From contig JARWKL010000006.1 of NCBI GenBank assembly GCA_029961685.1, positions 10,608,748 to 10,672,747 of the forward strand: a DNA stretch of 64,000 bases. The letters are read 5' to 3'. Within the stretch, counting starts at the first letter, position 1; each line of letters opens with the position of its first letter. Under the pieces are notes generated by a model that worked only from the letters and a program-made list of their open reading frames with translations, did no database searches and was not told where the DNA came from. The translations under genes were made by a program, and so were the position numbers. Positions 8,250-19,300 of the stretch are shown here, one piece after another. The DNA comes from Aristolochia californica (taxonomy: Eukaryota; Streptophyta; Magnoliopsida; Piperales; Aristolochiaceae).

Positions 8250-9480
8250 ATAGTCAGCAGCCATGTCAGCAGACACTACAGCTGACAAGTCAGTAGCCAC
8301 TCAGGCAAAAGACAAAATCAAAGGTCAACAAAGGTGGCTACAAAAGATTCATGTATGTCAGCATGATGATGTCACAAGAAGAAAAGTCTTTACTACCCCT
8401 GCTTTCGGTGTCGAAAGGTAATAATGCAAGGGCAGAAAAGGAAAACCAAAAAGATAAAAGTTACCCTTTGTCTTTAAACACAGACCCTTCAATTAAGAGT
8501 AGAAGAGGAAAGAAAAAAAAACCCGCGGCTACAGAACCGAAGCTCTCCCAATGGTTGAGACATTCAAAAAACACTCCACTCTTTCATTCGAGAAAGAAGA
8601 AGAAGGCGATTTTCGACGAGCATCCTCCAGCAAGTTCCTTAAAGCACGTTATGTGAAAAATAACCGTAATGGCTTAGTAAAGAGGGAACCAACGGTCGCA
8701 CGGACGGTAACTTCGGGAGTTATGTAGTTATGTAGTTTTTATTTTCCATTTTTAAGGATATGTATTTTTTTTATTTTTTGTCAAAAAATATTTTATATTT
8801 CTGCATGTTTGTAATATTTCAATTGGTACAGTGAATGTTTATATTGTTCATCTTCTGCATATGAATCTTCGTAGTGTTTGTTTTTACTATTCTAAAGTTA
8901 TTGTTCAAAAGTTATTGTTCATTTTATTGTTCATGATTACTATTCATGTTTACTATTCATATTTACTATTCATGTTTACTGTTCACTCGTACATAGTAAT
9001 AGTTTCGAAATAGTGCCAAATAGGACAGTAGCTAGAGACTTGAAATTATTCAGCTACGCTCTGAGGTAGAAAATGAAACGGAGTTGTGCTCTACCCTGCT
9101 GAAGAAGCCATGGAGCTGCAATGGTTTACATGCAAGGGCTTGGGGACCTCTAAAAACCGTGAGGACGTATAAATGATTGCCCATGTGGTTGTAAGCCAGC
9201 AGGACCCAAAAAAGTTCTAAGTAGCAACAAAAGTCATGTTGGGCCTATTAGATAGCTATTAAAATTAGAGACAAACGAGTAAATAGTAGTGACATGTGGT
9301 AGGAACTAGCGGTAATATTAATGGTAAAATGATAGGAATATATGAATAGTATTGTGTGAGTCATTGTTATTTTTCACTGCCCATCTCCTTTCATAAATGT
9401 CAATGTGGTCCCGTTGTTTGAAAATAGGATCATAGCAATGGTGCTTTTGGTATCATATTAGGCTGATATAGTCCCGTTGT
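8250..9480 (+). promoter_or_regulatory. Pararetrovirus intergenic, promoter and leader region, segment B (degenerate)
   Basis: It follows ORF P as in C and D. Visible parts are about two copies of the ~24-bp GGTGGCTACAAAAG-type repeat (8310-8345), GATGTCACAAGAAG and GTGTCGAAAGGTAATAATGC, then a mutated TATA site (GGCTACAGAAC at ~8525 where C and D have GCTATAAAT). A long run of ACTATTCATGTTT-like microrepeats fills 8880-8985. A degenerate leader sORF lies around 9100-9250. The primer site is not recognisable. With the TATA site destroyed, promoter activity from this copy is doubtful. Confidence 0.7.
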
Positions 9481-9744
9481 TTTAAAATGGTAACATGCGC
9501 CGACAAACCCGAGACCGGTTCAAGTATTGCATCCATTGGGAACTATCGCTTGTGATGTGTGTAGCGAAGCAAGACTCTCCGTCCTTGGGTGTTGGCATCC
9601 CTTAGGTAAGGATGGCCAGTCAGGCTGGTTGGTACCATTTGCTACTGCACTATCGTGCCCTCCTTTGTGACCTCATTGGAGCATTTATGGCAGCCCCAAC
9701 CTGTGTCATAGAATTGGTAGTATCTAGGTGAAAGGGATAGTCAT
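9481..9744. other. Unassigned spacer between segments B and F
   Basis: About 260 bp with no gene and no clear similarity to the other viral copies. A 12-bp direct repeat GTCCCGTTGTTT occurs just before (9412) and at its edge (9468). It is more GC-rich than its surroundings. It forms part of the loop between two oppositely oriented viral segments. Confidence 0.4.
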
Positions 9745-10063
9745 AGAGGCTTTTTTTCCCCTCTTTTATGCTTAATTGAAGGGTTTGTGTTTAAAGACAA
9801 AGGGTAACTTTTGTCTTTTTAGTTTTCTTTTTCTGCCCTTGCATTATTATCTTTCGACACTGAAAGCAGGGGTCGTAAAGACTTTTCTTCTTGTGACTTC
9901 ATGTTGTTGACGTATAGGAATCTTTTGTAGCTGCCTTTGCTAACCTTTGTGTGGCCGCCTTTGCTGACTTTAGTAGGCACCTTTGCTGACTTTGATTTTG
10001 TCTTTTGCCTAAGAGGTTGTTGACTTGTCGATTGTGGTGTCTACTGACATGCCTGCAGACTGT
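9745..10063 (-). promoter_or_regulatory. Start of the intergenic region, segment F
   Basis: After the ORF P stop (10064-10066) the minus strand shows three copies of the ~24-bp repeat around AAAGGCGGCCACA (9920-10005), then TCACAAGAAGAAAAGTC and the TAATAATGCAAGGGC block that precedes the TATA box in C and D. It ends before the TATA box. Confidence 0.7.
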
Positions 10064-11515
10064 TCATTCGGACAGCTACCTTTCTGTGCACAATCTAAAG
10101 GTGTGCTCTTTTGGAAACGTCTTTTGTGCCATCTTGCAGAAGCCTTCCTTTGTATTTTTGCTGAAGGGGAGATTTCCCCTGAGGATTTTCTTCAACATTA
10201 CTATGAGACTGGTCTGAACAGGTGCAGGAATCACTTTATAACTCTTTGAGACGAACGTTGATGGGATGGATGTCTTGTATTCTACAGAACCAGTTATTGT
10301 ATGAACTGTGTCAAAAGTTTGAGTCCTTGTATTCATATGGTTTGCCAGACTGCTTTGGGGCATGGCTTCGCCTTCGGAATATGTCTGGGATCATATTCCA
10401 GTGTAGCTTCACCTTCTTTGATGTCTTCAAGAGTTATGATAGAAATGCTTGGAAACATCTTGATGTCAGTAACAATCTCAACTATGCAAGATACGAAATT
10501 AATTTTGATTCCTTTTCTTTTTGTTATGGAGATTGACCTTTTGCAAGCCTCCATAATCTCCTTTGGCAACTTCTCCAAAACTGATAAATCGGTGGAGTGA
10601 AGCACTATTTGCTTTATGAATCCATAGGAATAAATTTTGGATGCATATTTCGAGCCTATGTCTTGACTCAGTTTCACTTGATTCCAACTGTTGCTGGACT
10701 CGGTCGTGAAGAAGGGAGTATTCATCTAATTTGCTCGTTCAATCTTTGGAATTGAACGGTGTGGTTGGACTCTATTTTTGAACAAACACTGTCCTCCTTT
10801 AGAGGGCATAGCGAGGGTTCCTCAGACATGATGTCCGAAAGGTTCAAAGGTTTAAATTTCTTTAACAACTCAAACTCATCAAAACTTGTTTTGCATGGTT
10901 TATGTAGGCTTTGCAACCTTGTAAACTCAGACGGGGTAACCAATGTTGTCTTGAATGAAAATTCTTTACTTGACAAGTCCATTTCTATCAGAGATGGATC
11001 CGTTATGACTTCCTTTCCAGCTTGAGACTGGCAGGTAGAAGTCTCTGATTCTGATTTCGATGAAATCGTTAAGGTTTCCATTCCAGCTCTGGATTAGCAG
11101 GTAGAAATCCCTGATTCCCCTATCTTCAAAGAAGATTAGGTTGTGGTTTCCTTCTCATGCATGGCATGACCGATAGAAATCCCGGGTCGACCTGTGTTTA
11201 TCCAAACACTACAGTCATCCGTCTGCTTGTTAGCGGACGTTGTTGCTTCCTTTTCTCGCGATGGAGATCCGTTAGAAGTCCCGGAGGAGCTTGGCATATC
11301 ATACCTTTTGCTGAGTTATTTTAACTCTTTGGTTAATTCCTTAACCTTGAGTTGTAAGATTTCTCCACTTAACCTGTAACGGGCACAATTCTCAAATATG
11401 TCTCCTCATTCAGAAAGAACTAAAAGTTGAAGAGGTGTTATAGGATTGAGAGCAATACCGTGAGTGTGGCAATTTCTGCTGCTAGGTCTGTCAGTGTGTT
11501 GCTGAGGGGATCCAT
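10064..11515 (-). pseudogene. ORF P, segment F
   Basis: It runs from MDPLSS (ATG at 11515) to RQLSE and TGA at 10064. Open pieces are 11081-10722, 10725-10333 and 10363-10076, with frameshifts between them. It contains the Ser/Thr-rich repeat part (SETSTCQSQAGKEV), VTPSEFTRLQSLH, TTESSNSWNQVKLSQDI and YGFIKQIVLHSTDLSVLEKL, and the C-terminal CXLCTERQL. The usual overlap region with polymerase has lost about 26 bases, so RNase H reads directly into this ORF's start. Confidence 0.82.
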
Positions 11516-13457
11516 TCTCGACTAAGAGTTTTAGGTAAATAATTTTTATCTCCTTTACTATGTTCAACAATAAAAGAGAATTGGAAGAACCAGTGTTGCC
11601 AACGAAGTAATCTACCTCAGCAAAGTGAATCTTCTAAATTTCTTATCATAAAACCGACAAAATTTTTACAGTCAGTTCTAACCAGAAATTCTTTTGGGGC
11701 AAGATAAATGTAAAATTTCTTTATCCCATTTTTTACTGCTAAAATTTCCTTTCCATAAGAATGATAGTTTATTTCAGCAGAAGAAAATGTTCCTAAGGTA
11801 TATTTACATTTTTGTCTCAGAATCATTGGTTTTACATTTTAGTATTGCTGCCCAAGTATGATCTGAGGTGTCAGTTTCTAAAATTAGTTTTGCATCTAGA
11901 TCTGGTAGAGTTAATGCTGGTAGGCATTTCATCATTTGTTTGATCTGAATAACTTCTGTACTGTCTGTGGGAATCCATTCCCATTTGACATCTTTCTTTA
12001 ACTTCGGTTGAAAGGGTTTCCAAATACCTGCTAAATTCTTTATGAATTGTTCAGCATATGTTAGGCATCCTAAGAATTATTGAAGGTTTTTTACATTTTC
12101 TATCTCATTTGAAAAAGTTGCTAATTTTTCCAGAATATGATTTTGAAGAATGATTTCTCCTTTTGAGATGTTTAATCCATAGAAATCTATCTTAGTTTTA
12201 AAAATTCTGATTTATTTTTGTTGAGTGCTATCCCTGCATTTTTTAAGGCATTTAATACCTTAAGTAATTTCTTTTTATGTAGATCCTTTGTTTCCGAAAA
12301 GACTAGAATGTCATCAACATAAACTAAGCATAATTTAAAGAATGGTTTGAGGATGTCGTCCATTCTTCTTTGAAATATGTTGGTTGCTTGTTTTAACCCA
12401 AAGGGCATAACAAGCCACTCATAATGTCCCGAAGGACAATTGAATGCAATAAGGGGAATAGCTCTTTCAGTGAGATGAATTTGCCAAAACCCTGACTTGC
12501 AATCGAACTTGGAAAAACATCATTTTCCTCGTATTGAATCTATTAACCTTTCTTTGTTGGGATGGTAGTAGCCGCCCTTTTTTGTGGCTTCATTAACCTT
12601 TTTATTGTTAATGATCATTCTTGCTTTTCCACGTTTTATCTCTACATGATTCCTAACAAGGAAAGTTGGAGAAGTATATGGAGAATAACTTGCACTTATT
12701 AATCCTAGAGTGAGCAAGTCATTTATCTGTGTTGAAAATTCTTCAACATCAGAAGGAGTGTACACCATAGGTTTTTCTCGAATTTCTTTTTCAAGATTAA
12801 AAAGTTCAAGGTCGGTATATGGTTTTTGTTTACTCCAGCATTCTAAAGGTTTCTCAGAACAAGTGGAATCCAGAAGTTGCTAAACTTCTGAGTCACAGGA
12901 TTTTGCGAGTAGGAGAGATTCCAATGGGGAAACCTCATCACCACGCTTGCTGTGTTTTTTGAAGACCTAATGGAGAACGGCTCCATATCCAGAAATGGCA
13001 AAGGCTTCAGAGGGTTTTACTGCGTAAAAAAATACGGCAAAATTATCTATTTTGCATCGAGTACGCCAATGAAGTTTATAGTATGCTGGCATTTGTTCAA
13101 CATGGGCATGGAACACGAGCCATTCATTTCCGAGGACTAAATCTGCTCTTGAGTTTATGTTTGGTCCAAAACTAATGAATTTTGGGATCATAAAATTTTC
13201 ACCTCCAATGTCGAGATGAATGTTTTGGGCCTCCGCTGGAAGAGAAATATTTTCTCTTGAGCCGACTGTTACTTGAAGGGATACTTCAAGTGGTTTCCAT
13301 AGATCTGTGTGAAGAAATTTTTTCTGGCTAGACAATATGAACTTCATGTGTCTATGAGAGCATGTATATGGAATTTGATATATCCGGGTAGCTTAAGCAT
13401 GACCGTGATATAAGAATTTCCAGAAGCTACATGGTCTGTGTTTATTCGGATACTCAT
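11516..13457 (-). pseudogene. Protease-reverse transcriptase-RNase H, segment F
   Basis: The minus-strand frame begins at ATG 13457 within an ATGAG overlapping the coat-protein stop. Recognisable are the protease region (13347-12967: LGNEWLVFHAHVEQ), RT (12768-12520: SPYTSPTFLVRN; 12408-12187: MPFGLKQATNIFQRRMD and VYVDDILVFSE with the YVDD catalytic motif) and RNase H (11826-11617: YTLGTFSSAEINYHSYGKEI and LVRTDCKNFVGFM). Several frameshifts and stops separate these. The gene would copy viral RNA into DNA and process the capsid precursor. Confidence 0.88.
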
Positions 13458-15144
13458 TCAGAGAAGGTGCCTGAAGAGTCCGACATGTTTTCTGAGTTCT
13501 TCAAGGGGGAAGACTTAGTTTCAAGATGAAGTTCATATACTTCATCACCGGACCAGATTTCATCTTGATGGATGATTTCCAAGCCTTTGTCTTCGGCGAG
13601 TAACATGTAAGGATTGTACTGCCATGTTTTTTGAGTATTCGGACAATCTTGATCGAAATGTCCTTCTTTTTGGCATATTCAGTATTTGCATTTGCTTGGG
13701 GATTTCCCCTTTGGGCAATATGCATTTGACCCTTTACCTGATGTGGTGGGGCCAGAGTTTGTTCTTTTTCTGAAGTATCTCTTTTGGGGAGTATACCTAG
13801 ATGTTGAACTTGGTGGTATCCTAATTTTTTTCTTATGAAATTTCTTAGGATATTTTCTTTGCTTATGATAGTTGGTTTTACAACCATAAGCTCCTACATT
13901 TTTGTCCTGGTCACAACAACATAATGTTTGTTTGTGTGCCTTACTACTTTTCTTTTGTATTTTTTGGGCTTCACAGAGATTTGCCAACATGTCTTGTACA
14001 AAATTGTGTCTTCTTCCTAAAGTATCAAGGTTTAGGAAACTATCTATGGTTATAGTACCGTAATCTGGATTATTTTTCCAATATTTTATAATGTAGTCTT
14101 TTTCAGCTACATTTGCAAAAGGTTCTGGCAATTTTAAATACAAGATGGGCAGGTAAGGTTTCTGATCATCTTTTGTCTCATAAAACAAATGTTACAAATT
14201 TGTAACTTGTTTAATTTTTGAAGAGTTTCTAAACTTTTTCTTTGTTTAGGACTCTCATTGTGAACTTCTAGGGTTGGATGTATTCCTAGAAATTCTTTTG
14301 ATATATTAGCCACTAATCCTTTCAAGATATTAGCTATATTTGTTGAGGTAGCTCGCTTTTGGTCTTCGGGAAGGTTGTCCCACCAATGAGCTACATTACC
14401 TTGTAAAGCATGGATAAAGAAATTAAATGCAAAATCCTTATCCCAAGATTCAAACATGTTTGCGGCATTGCTCATGCTTCTTTCCCATTCTTTAAGGACT
14501 TTTTCTCCATCCGTGGGGCAGTCCAAGTTGAGATAAAATCCAAAAGGGTTTATGCTATCTATGGTTTGGTGTCCCTTAGTAGCATGTGATGGATCGACAT
14601 TTGTGTATTTTGTCGAATACCTTTGTCCTCCCTGAGATATTTTGGGGTGGGAGAAACTCTCTTTCTTGAGAGTGAACCACAATGTGGTTTCGGAAGTTAT
14701 CTTGAAAGCTATCTTCCATGTGGGTATTGCGTACCATTGAAGTTTCTGCTTCATGTTGCTTACTACCGCGAAGCATTCGAAATATTTTACCAAGATCATC
14801 TGCCTTTTTGTCTTTATCAGAGTAGTTTATTTTCTTGGTATTTTATATTGCAACTTCATCAGACTCCCATGCCTCTGGGTCACTTTCTTGTTGCCCTTTT
14901 TGTTTACTAGAGGACTGTTTTTCCTCTTGACATTAATTGATCAGTTGGCGATCGAAAATATTATATTCTGCGTAAAATTCATCATCGGTAGAGGATGATG
15001 TTTTTTATGCGATGCTAAAGTCCGAAAGTTTGGGATCTTTTTTCCAAGGTGTTAGGCATGACACTTTTTAAGCCATCCGGTAATGTCAGGAAGGCTTAAT
15101 GGTAATGGGGTTTCAATATCTGTTAGATAGAAAAACTCATTCAT
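13454..15144 (-). pseudogene. Coat protein, segment F
   Basis: It starts at ATG 15144 (MNEFFYL) and ends at TGA 13454-13456. Pieces are INPFGFYLNLDCPTDGEKV and GNVAHWWDNLPEDQK (14799-14134 frame), then LGRRHNFVQDMLANLCEAQK and the basic region (14188-13679), then a knuckle ICQKEGHFDQDC in a shifted frame with a stop inside. Frameshifts near 14200 and 13680 break it. An 80-base region near 15040 differs from D, where the N-terminal part is disrupted. Confidence 0.85.
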
Positions 15145-15148
15145 TTTA

Positions 15149-15361
15149 TCAAGCTAATTGGTTTAGCTTTTGTTTAATTCTTTTGATTTTACATCTAAAT
15201 CTGTAGATGCGATCATTATATCCTGCTAAAATGAAATAGTACATTTTCATTGCTAGGATTGAGTCATCTTCAGGTTGAAGCATTTTTTTTAGTAAAAGAA
15301 TCCAGGAAAGGCCATCTCTTTTACTTTGTAAATGATCTAAAAGTTTTTGCCTATAGATCAT
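15149..15361 (-). CDS. Small ORF S1, segment F
   Basis: An intact 70-codon frame, MIYRQKLLDHLQSKRDGL to IKRIKQKLNQLA, one codon shorter than C and D because the stop came early. It is basic, helical and of unknown function. Its ATG overlaps the TGA of the viroplasmin-domain ORF (ATGA) as in C and D. The coat-protein ATG follows its stop closely. Confidence 0.7.
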   Translation of the reverse strand: MIYRQKLLDHLQSKRDGLSWILLLKKMLQPEDDSILAMKMYYFILAGYNDRIYRFRCKIKRIKQKLNQLA

Positions 15362-15526
15362 TTATTTCGGGATGATGTCCAAGCTTGTTTAGCATCTTTC
15401 TATGTCCGGAATTTTCCATGAGAATTTCCAGGGAATCCTATGACTTATGCTTGAGCTTCTTCCCATCTGTCATATATTCCTATTTGTCTTCCAATGAAGA
15501 CATCGTACCAGTACTTTGTACCGGCC
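15358..15526 (-). pseudogene. Viroplasmin/RNase H1-N domain ORF, C-terminal part, segment F
   Basis: On minus this reads KYWYDVFIGRQIGIYDRWEEAQ and ends near SRNK before TGA, aligning with the C and D copies (40236, 51225). It is cut at about 15526 by unrelated DNA and contains internal stops. The aromatic and Gly-Ile-Tyr residues typical of the hybrid-binding fold are mostly kept. Confidence 0.7.
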
Positions 15527-16140
15527 TCTCCTCAAACAATTGTACCCTATACTGTGGAAACTCTTCAACCCCCTGAAGCATTGACCAATACACACCTATG
15601 GTGTTTATGGATCCCATCAAGGTAAGTCCATCACTCCATGTTACATTTGGACCACCAAATGATACTTGACCTATCGCCTTAAGGAAAGAACCCAGAACTT
15701 GCACTAGGCCCTCTACTTCTCACCCCATATCCAATTTGTTGTCTCACCATCATTTGTTTTCTTCATCTTAGAAGATGGGCTCAAACCCACAAGTCCAAGA
15801 GGTGACATCTTGGTAAATAAAAAGACTTCTCATAAAGATGACTTGAAGATATAGAGGCCCTTGGCTATATATGTCTCTTCTCTTGTAAAGGTTGTAGTCC
15901 TAACAACATTGTAGTGAGTGTAACATACACTCAAAAAACAAAAAATAGAGGCCCTTGGCTAAGAGGTAGAATATTAAGTTCTCTCTTCTCTTCTCAAATT
16001 CGCCAAGTTGTCCTCTCCCTCTATCGGAATTAAAGCTCTAAACTATCTTTCTTTCTCTCATCTTCTCTTATTCTTCTCCTTCTTCTTCTTCTCCTCTCGC
16101 TCCTTGGCTGAAGATCAATATGAAGGAGTCCTAAATTCTA
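15527..16140. other. Unassigned DNA with polypyrimidine stretch, LTR-like
   Basis: I recognise no gene. A 17-bp direct repeat ATAGAGGCCCTTGGCTA occurs at about 15850 and 15944. 15975-16110 is a strong CT-rich run (TTCTTCTCCTTCTTC), as is common in the R-U5 part of plant LTRs. At 16143 ATGGCATCAAAGC resembles a degenerate tRNA-Met primer site, which would put an LTR end just before it. No matching second LTR is seen. Confidence 0.35.
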
Positions 16141-16840
16141 TATGGCATCAAAGCTTAGGATTTAGGATTCCCACGTTTATGTGATGCTCAAGTACCTTTG
16201 AAGGTCTCATGCAAGGTTCTATTGAAGGAAGAGATTCAAACATAGAAAGATAAGTGATTTCTAGTTATTGTTTTCATACATTCATGCTATGTACCAAGCC
16301 TTTATTCTCCATATTACATCAAGAAACAATGTGTTCGAAGATAAGCTCAAGACCAAACGACCAAGGAAGGCCCACATATATAAGAGTATTATAATATGGG
16401 CCACACAACCAAAGAAGGCCCAAAAGATGGGCCCAAACCCATCACAATGATTACCATGAGCTGGCATCCTTATCACATCAGTTGGAAGATCAAGAAGGAC
16501 TCACAAAAGTATCTTTATCTTAGGGTCACGACCAAGGAGAGTTTTAGTTTTAGTTATGTTTGTCTTTTATTAATATTGAGTTACTTAATTATGCTAGGAC
16601 TTATCTTTAAGTGTTAGAGTTTGGATGTAATTGGGACAATGGTAGTTTTATTGTAACTAGACTCTACTACCTTCCTCTATTATAAATAGCTGTTCATGTA
16701 CTTTGATTACAACAAGTTATTGAAGTCAATAAAGTATTTCACTTTTCCATAAATTCAAAATGGCAACATATCAGGTTCTTTGAGTTGACTTGGTCAACTC
16801 ACAAAGGTAATGTGATCCTTTTCTCTAAATCCTAAACCCT
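16141..16840 (+). other. Retroelement-like non-coding DNA with TATA and AATAAA signals
   Basis: No coding frame of note. A TATA box (TATTATAAATAG, ~16679) followed 45 bases later by AATAAAG (~16728) is the spacing of an LTR U3-R region. A 9-bp dyad TGAGTTGAC-TTG-GTCAACTCA lies at 16781-16801. The direction would be plus. Without a second repeat the LTR reading is tentative. Confidence 0.3.
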
Positions 16841-18130
16841 AGGTCTAGGTTTGAAGTTATTTTTTTCAGTCCCTATAGCCGTATTTGTTTTTGCGATTTT
16901 CACATCTATAAGTAATTTTTCATATTGCAAGTTATATATGGACAGAAATATATTTGAGTCTACTTTCCAACAAAGAATGATTTCTTCCAATAGGAGTTAT
17001 CTACAGAGATATATCTATATTTTAATGAGCAAATGTCAGATTGTAAAAAGGTTCAAGCACCATCAACAATCTTCAGATTTCGAGGTAATTTTTTACTATC
17101 AAGAACTAGACTTTATATGAAAAAAAAAAAATATATATATATATATATCAAAATAAATATCTGTAAGTCTATTATTTTACTTATTCAACCAATTTTTTAT
17201 CTGAGTTATCTACAAAGAGAAATCGATTTTTGAAGTAGAAAAGGTCAGATTGAAAAAGATGTTCAAGCGGCAGCACAAAGCATTAACTTCCGAGGTATAT
17301 TTTATGCTATAAAGAAAGAGAGTTTATATGAAAGATTAGATATAAAAAAAAATATACGTAAGTCTATTTTCTTAACTATTCAACCAATTCTCGGTATGAT
17401 TTTTTTATAAGTAGATATTGATCTTGAAAGAGTCAATGGTTATTATGGAAAAACAGAAGAAACAAAACTTAGTTCGGCCAGATGACAGAGACCGAAACCT
17501 ATCAGATTATTTATCTTCTGATAATTATATCTTATGAAGAGATGTTAAACTTTGATGAAATTTATTTAAGTCAACTTTCAGAAGGAAAAAATTTCATGTC
17601 AATCCGATCTATTTTGAACGATATATTCGAATTGGAAGAATCAAGTGTCATGCTGGTATTCTATTGTATTAAAAAATCTGAATTTATGCCAATTGTTTGC
17701 GTCACTTTTTAAGTTGATATATCAGGAAAATATCTCACTTCTCAATGGTTTAAGGGCTTATTTATACATATTTTTTATTTGGACTTATTGCCACATCTAT
17801 GATATTTGGTTCACGTTGGGATCACTACCATTACCTCCCAGTTTGAGGGGGAGAAGTACAAGAAGTACAAGAAAGAGGTATTTTATTCCTTGTGTTGTGG
17901 ATAAATTTATATGACCAAAATATTAAAGAAAGGTGGAGTACAAAAGATGAAGCTTGTGCATCAATGAAGAAAATTTTATATCAGATTATTTCATGAGTTC
18001 TTTTACAAAGTTTATTATTTGGTTCGTGTTATATGTGTTGGAAGATGATCGTGTTATATTGAGCTGCAGCTATTATGTCTCTTTGGGGACATTATTATTG
18101 AATAAGAGGTAGCCTCATGTCATCATTTAT
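16841..18130 (+). other. Non-coding retroelement-like interior with possible polypurine tract
   Basis: No coding frame is convincing. Two diverged copies of a ~120-bp segment stand at about 17000-17120 and 17205-17325 (shared GAGTTATCTACA, GTCAGATTG, GTTCAAGC, TTCCGAGGTA and TTTATATGA blocks). An A-run followed by (AT)n lies at about 17119-17148. TTTGAGGGGGAGAAG at ~17842 looks like the polypurine tract of plant LTR elements. A non-autonomous LTR element (LARD-like) would explain this, but I cannot delimit it. Confidence 0.3.
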
Positions 18131-18136
18131 TTTTCC

Positions 18137-18308
18137 TCGTCAAAAAAGATCAAAAGTGTTTGTGGTTGGGAGTCCATGACGAAGGAACTTCATCCCCATC
18201 AAAAAGATTAAAATTTTTGTGGTTGGAAGTCCATGACGGAGGAACTTCATCCCCTTCAAAAAGATGAAAATTATTTGTGGTTGGAAATCCATGATGGAGG
18301 AACTTATG
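18137..18308 (+). repeat. Three-copy tandem repeat, 57-58 bp unit
   Basis: TGTGGTTGG recurs at 18161, 18218 and 18276, each followed by a GTCCATGACGGAGGAACTTC-like block and a CCCATCAAAAAGAT-like block. The first two copies differ at few positions; the third is slightly more diverged. No function is evident; such minisatellites are common inside plant LTR elements. Confidence 0.85.
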
Positions 18309-18869
18309 ATTACATCTATGTTATCCCCCCTTGTAATGGATTTTATGACTCCTACCACTTGAGAGTCGTTGTCCTGTAGAGGGACCTGGTGGTGGACACT
18401 TCAAAGCAATGTCGATAGACACACTACCGATAGCAGTGGAGTATTCCCTACTTCCAGCATTAATACTGGAGTATGAAGCAATGGCTTACTGGCTAGGAGT
18501 GAGTTTTAATGTTATAGACTCAATAGCCGAACGAGTCATCTAAAGGCGTCGTAGTTGAAGTGTTTATGGAAGTGTTTTGTATTGGAATTAATTCAGCATT
18601 CTCAGCAACTATTTCAGCAGCTCATCATATTCAGCATGCTGAGCGTGTAAGCCAAGATGGCTATTTTTTTTAATTCTGATTGATGCAGCAACTTAGCTCA
18701 ATTTGTGTGTTTCAGCTTTAGACATGTAAGCCATATAATGGCAATGTATGTAATTATTTTGCCTCCTCTTCGAACAGCTTAAGAAAGGGCAAGTGGGAAT
18801 GAAAGCCATCGAACATTTGAACCCAGAAACAGAACACGAATAGGGAGGTTCCCCTCTTGACGAACCAGG
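18309..18869. other. Unassigned DNA upstream of gypsy gag
   Basis: No gene. The CAGCATTCTCAGCAAC..CAGCAGC region (18590-18650) and the T-rich run near 18665 are LTR- or leader-like. It may be the remains of the LTR and untranslated region of the gypsy copy that follows, but no primer site or paired LTR is visible. Confidence 0.3.
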
Positions 18870-19267
18870 TTGATGTCTCCCTTCACGAGCAGTAGGTTAC
18901 GGTCTCCCTCAAAGGACCCTTTAATTTGGATCTACCGAAGCGAGAAATTTTTTCTCCATCAACGTATTGTTGTAGTGGACAGAGCGGCGTTGGCCACCTT
19001 CCACATGCTCGACGAAGCGCAGTTGTGGGGCCAACAACTGGAAAGAGAGCACCCGGGCATCGGTTGGCCAGAATTTACAGAACAATGCACTATCAGGTTT
19101 GGGCTTGAGTGATCTCATCTTCTTAAAACAGACCGGCAGTGTTGCTTAGTACCAGAAAAATTTTCGGGAGAAGTTATCTCGAGCTAGCAATGTGGTCCAA
19201 GTAGATCAGCAAGTTAGCTTCTTCACAACAGGATTAAATGAGGCCTTGTGGTTGGAAGCAGAACTAA

Positions 19268-19300
<33 letters not shown>

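Larger units (their letters stand above)
2101..9480 (+). mobile_element. Endogenous pararetrovirus segment B (movement-protein type)
   Basis: A nearly genome-length Caulimoviridae copy on the plus strand: leader remnant, ORF 1, movement protein, VAP-like ORF, S1, S2, coat protein, a short polymerase remnant, ORF P and the downstream intergenic/promoter region. It carries a TRIM at 3766-4103. It lacks ORF X and the viroplasmin-domain ORF found in C and D, and nearly all of PR-RT-RNase H. Without the TRIM it is about 7.0 kb. The right end is approximate, because similarity to the leader of C and D fades between 9360 and 9480. Confidence 0.85.
9745..15526 (-). mobile_element. Endogenous pararetrovirus segment F (viroplasmin/polymerase type)
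   Basis: A minus-strand Caulimoviridae copy reading from the viroplasmin-domain ORF (15526) through S1, coat protein, PR-RT-RNase H and ORF P into the intergenic region, where it stops at ~9745. It has the C/D gene order (viroplasmin domain directly before S1, no S2). It is truncated inside the viroplasmin domain, so ORF X, leader and primer site are missing. It lies tail to tail with segment B. Confidence 0.85.

Noticed and set aside
15480..15704. 74-codon minus-strand frame (contains TLMGSINTIGVYWSMLQG)
   Set aside because: It spans the end of viral segment F and adjoining unknown DNA. I recognise no domain and no second copy supports it.
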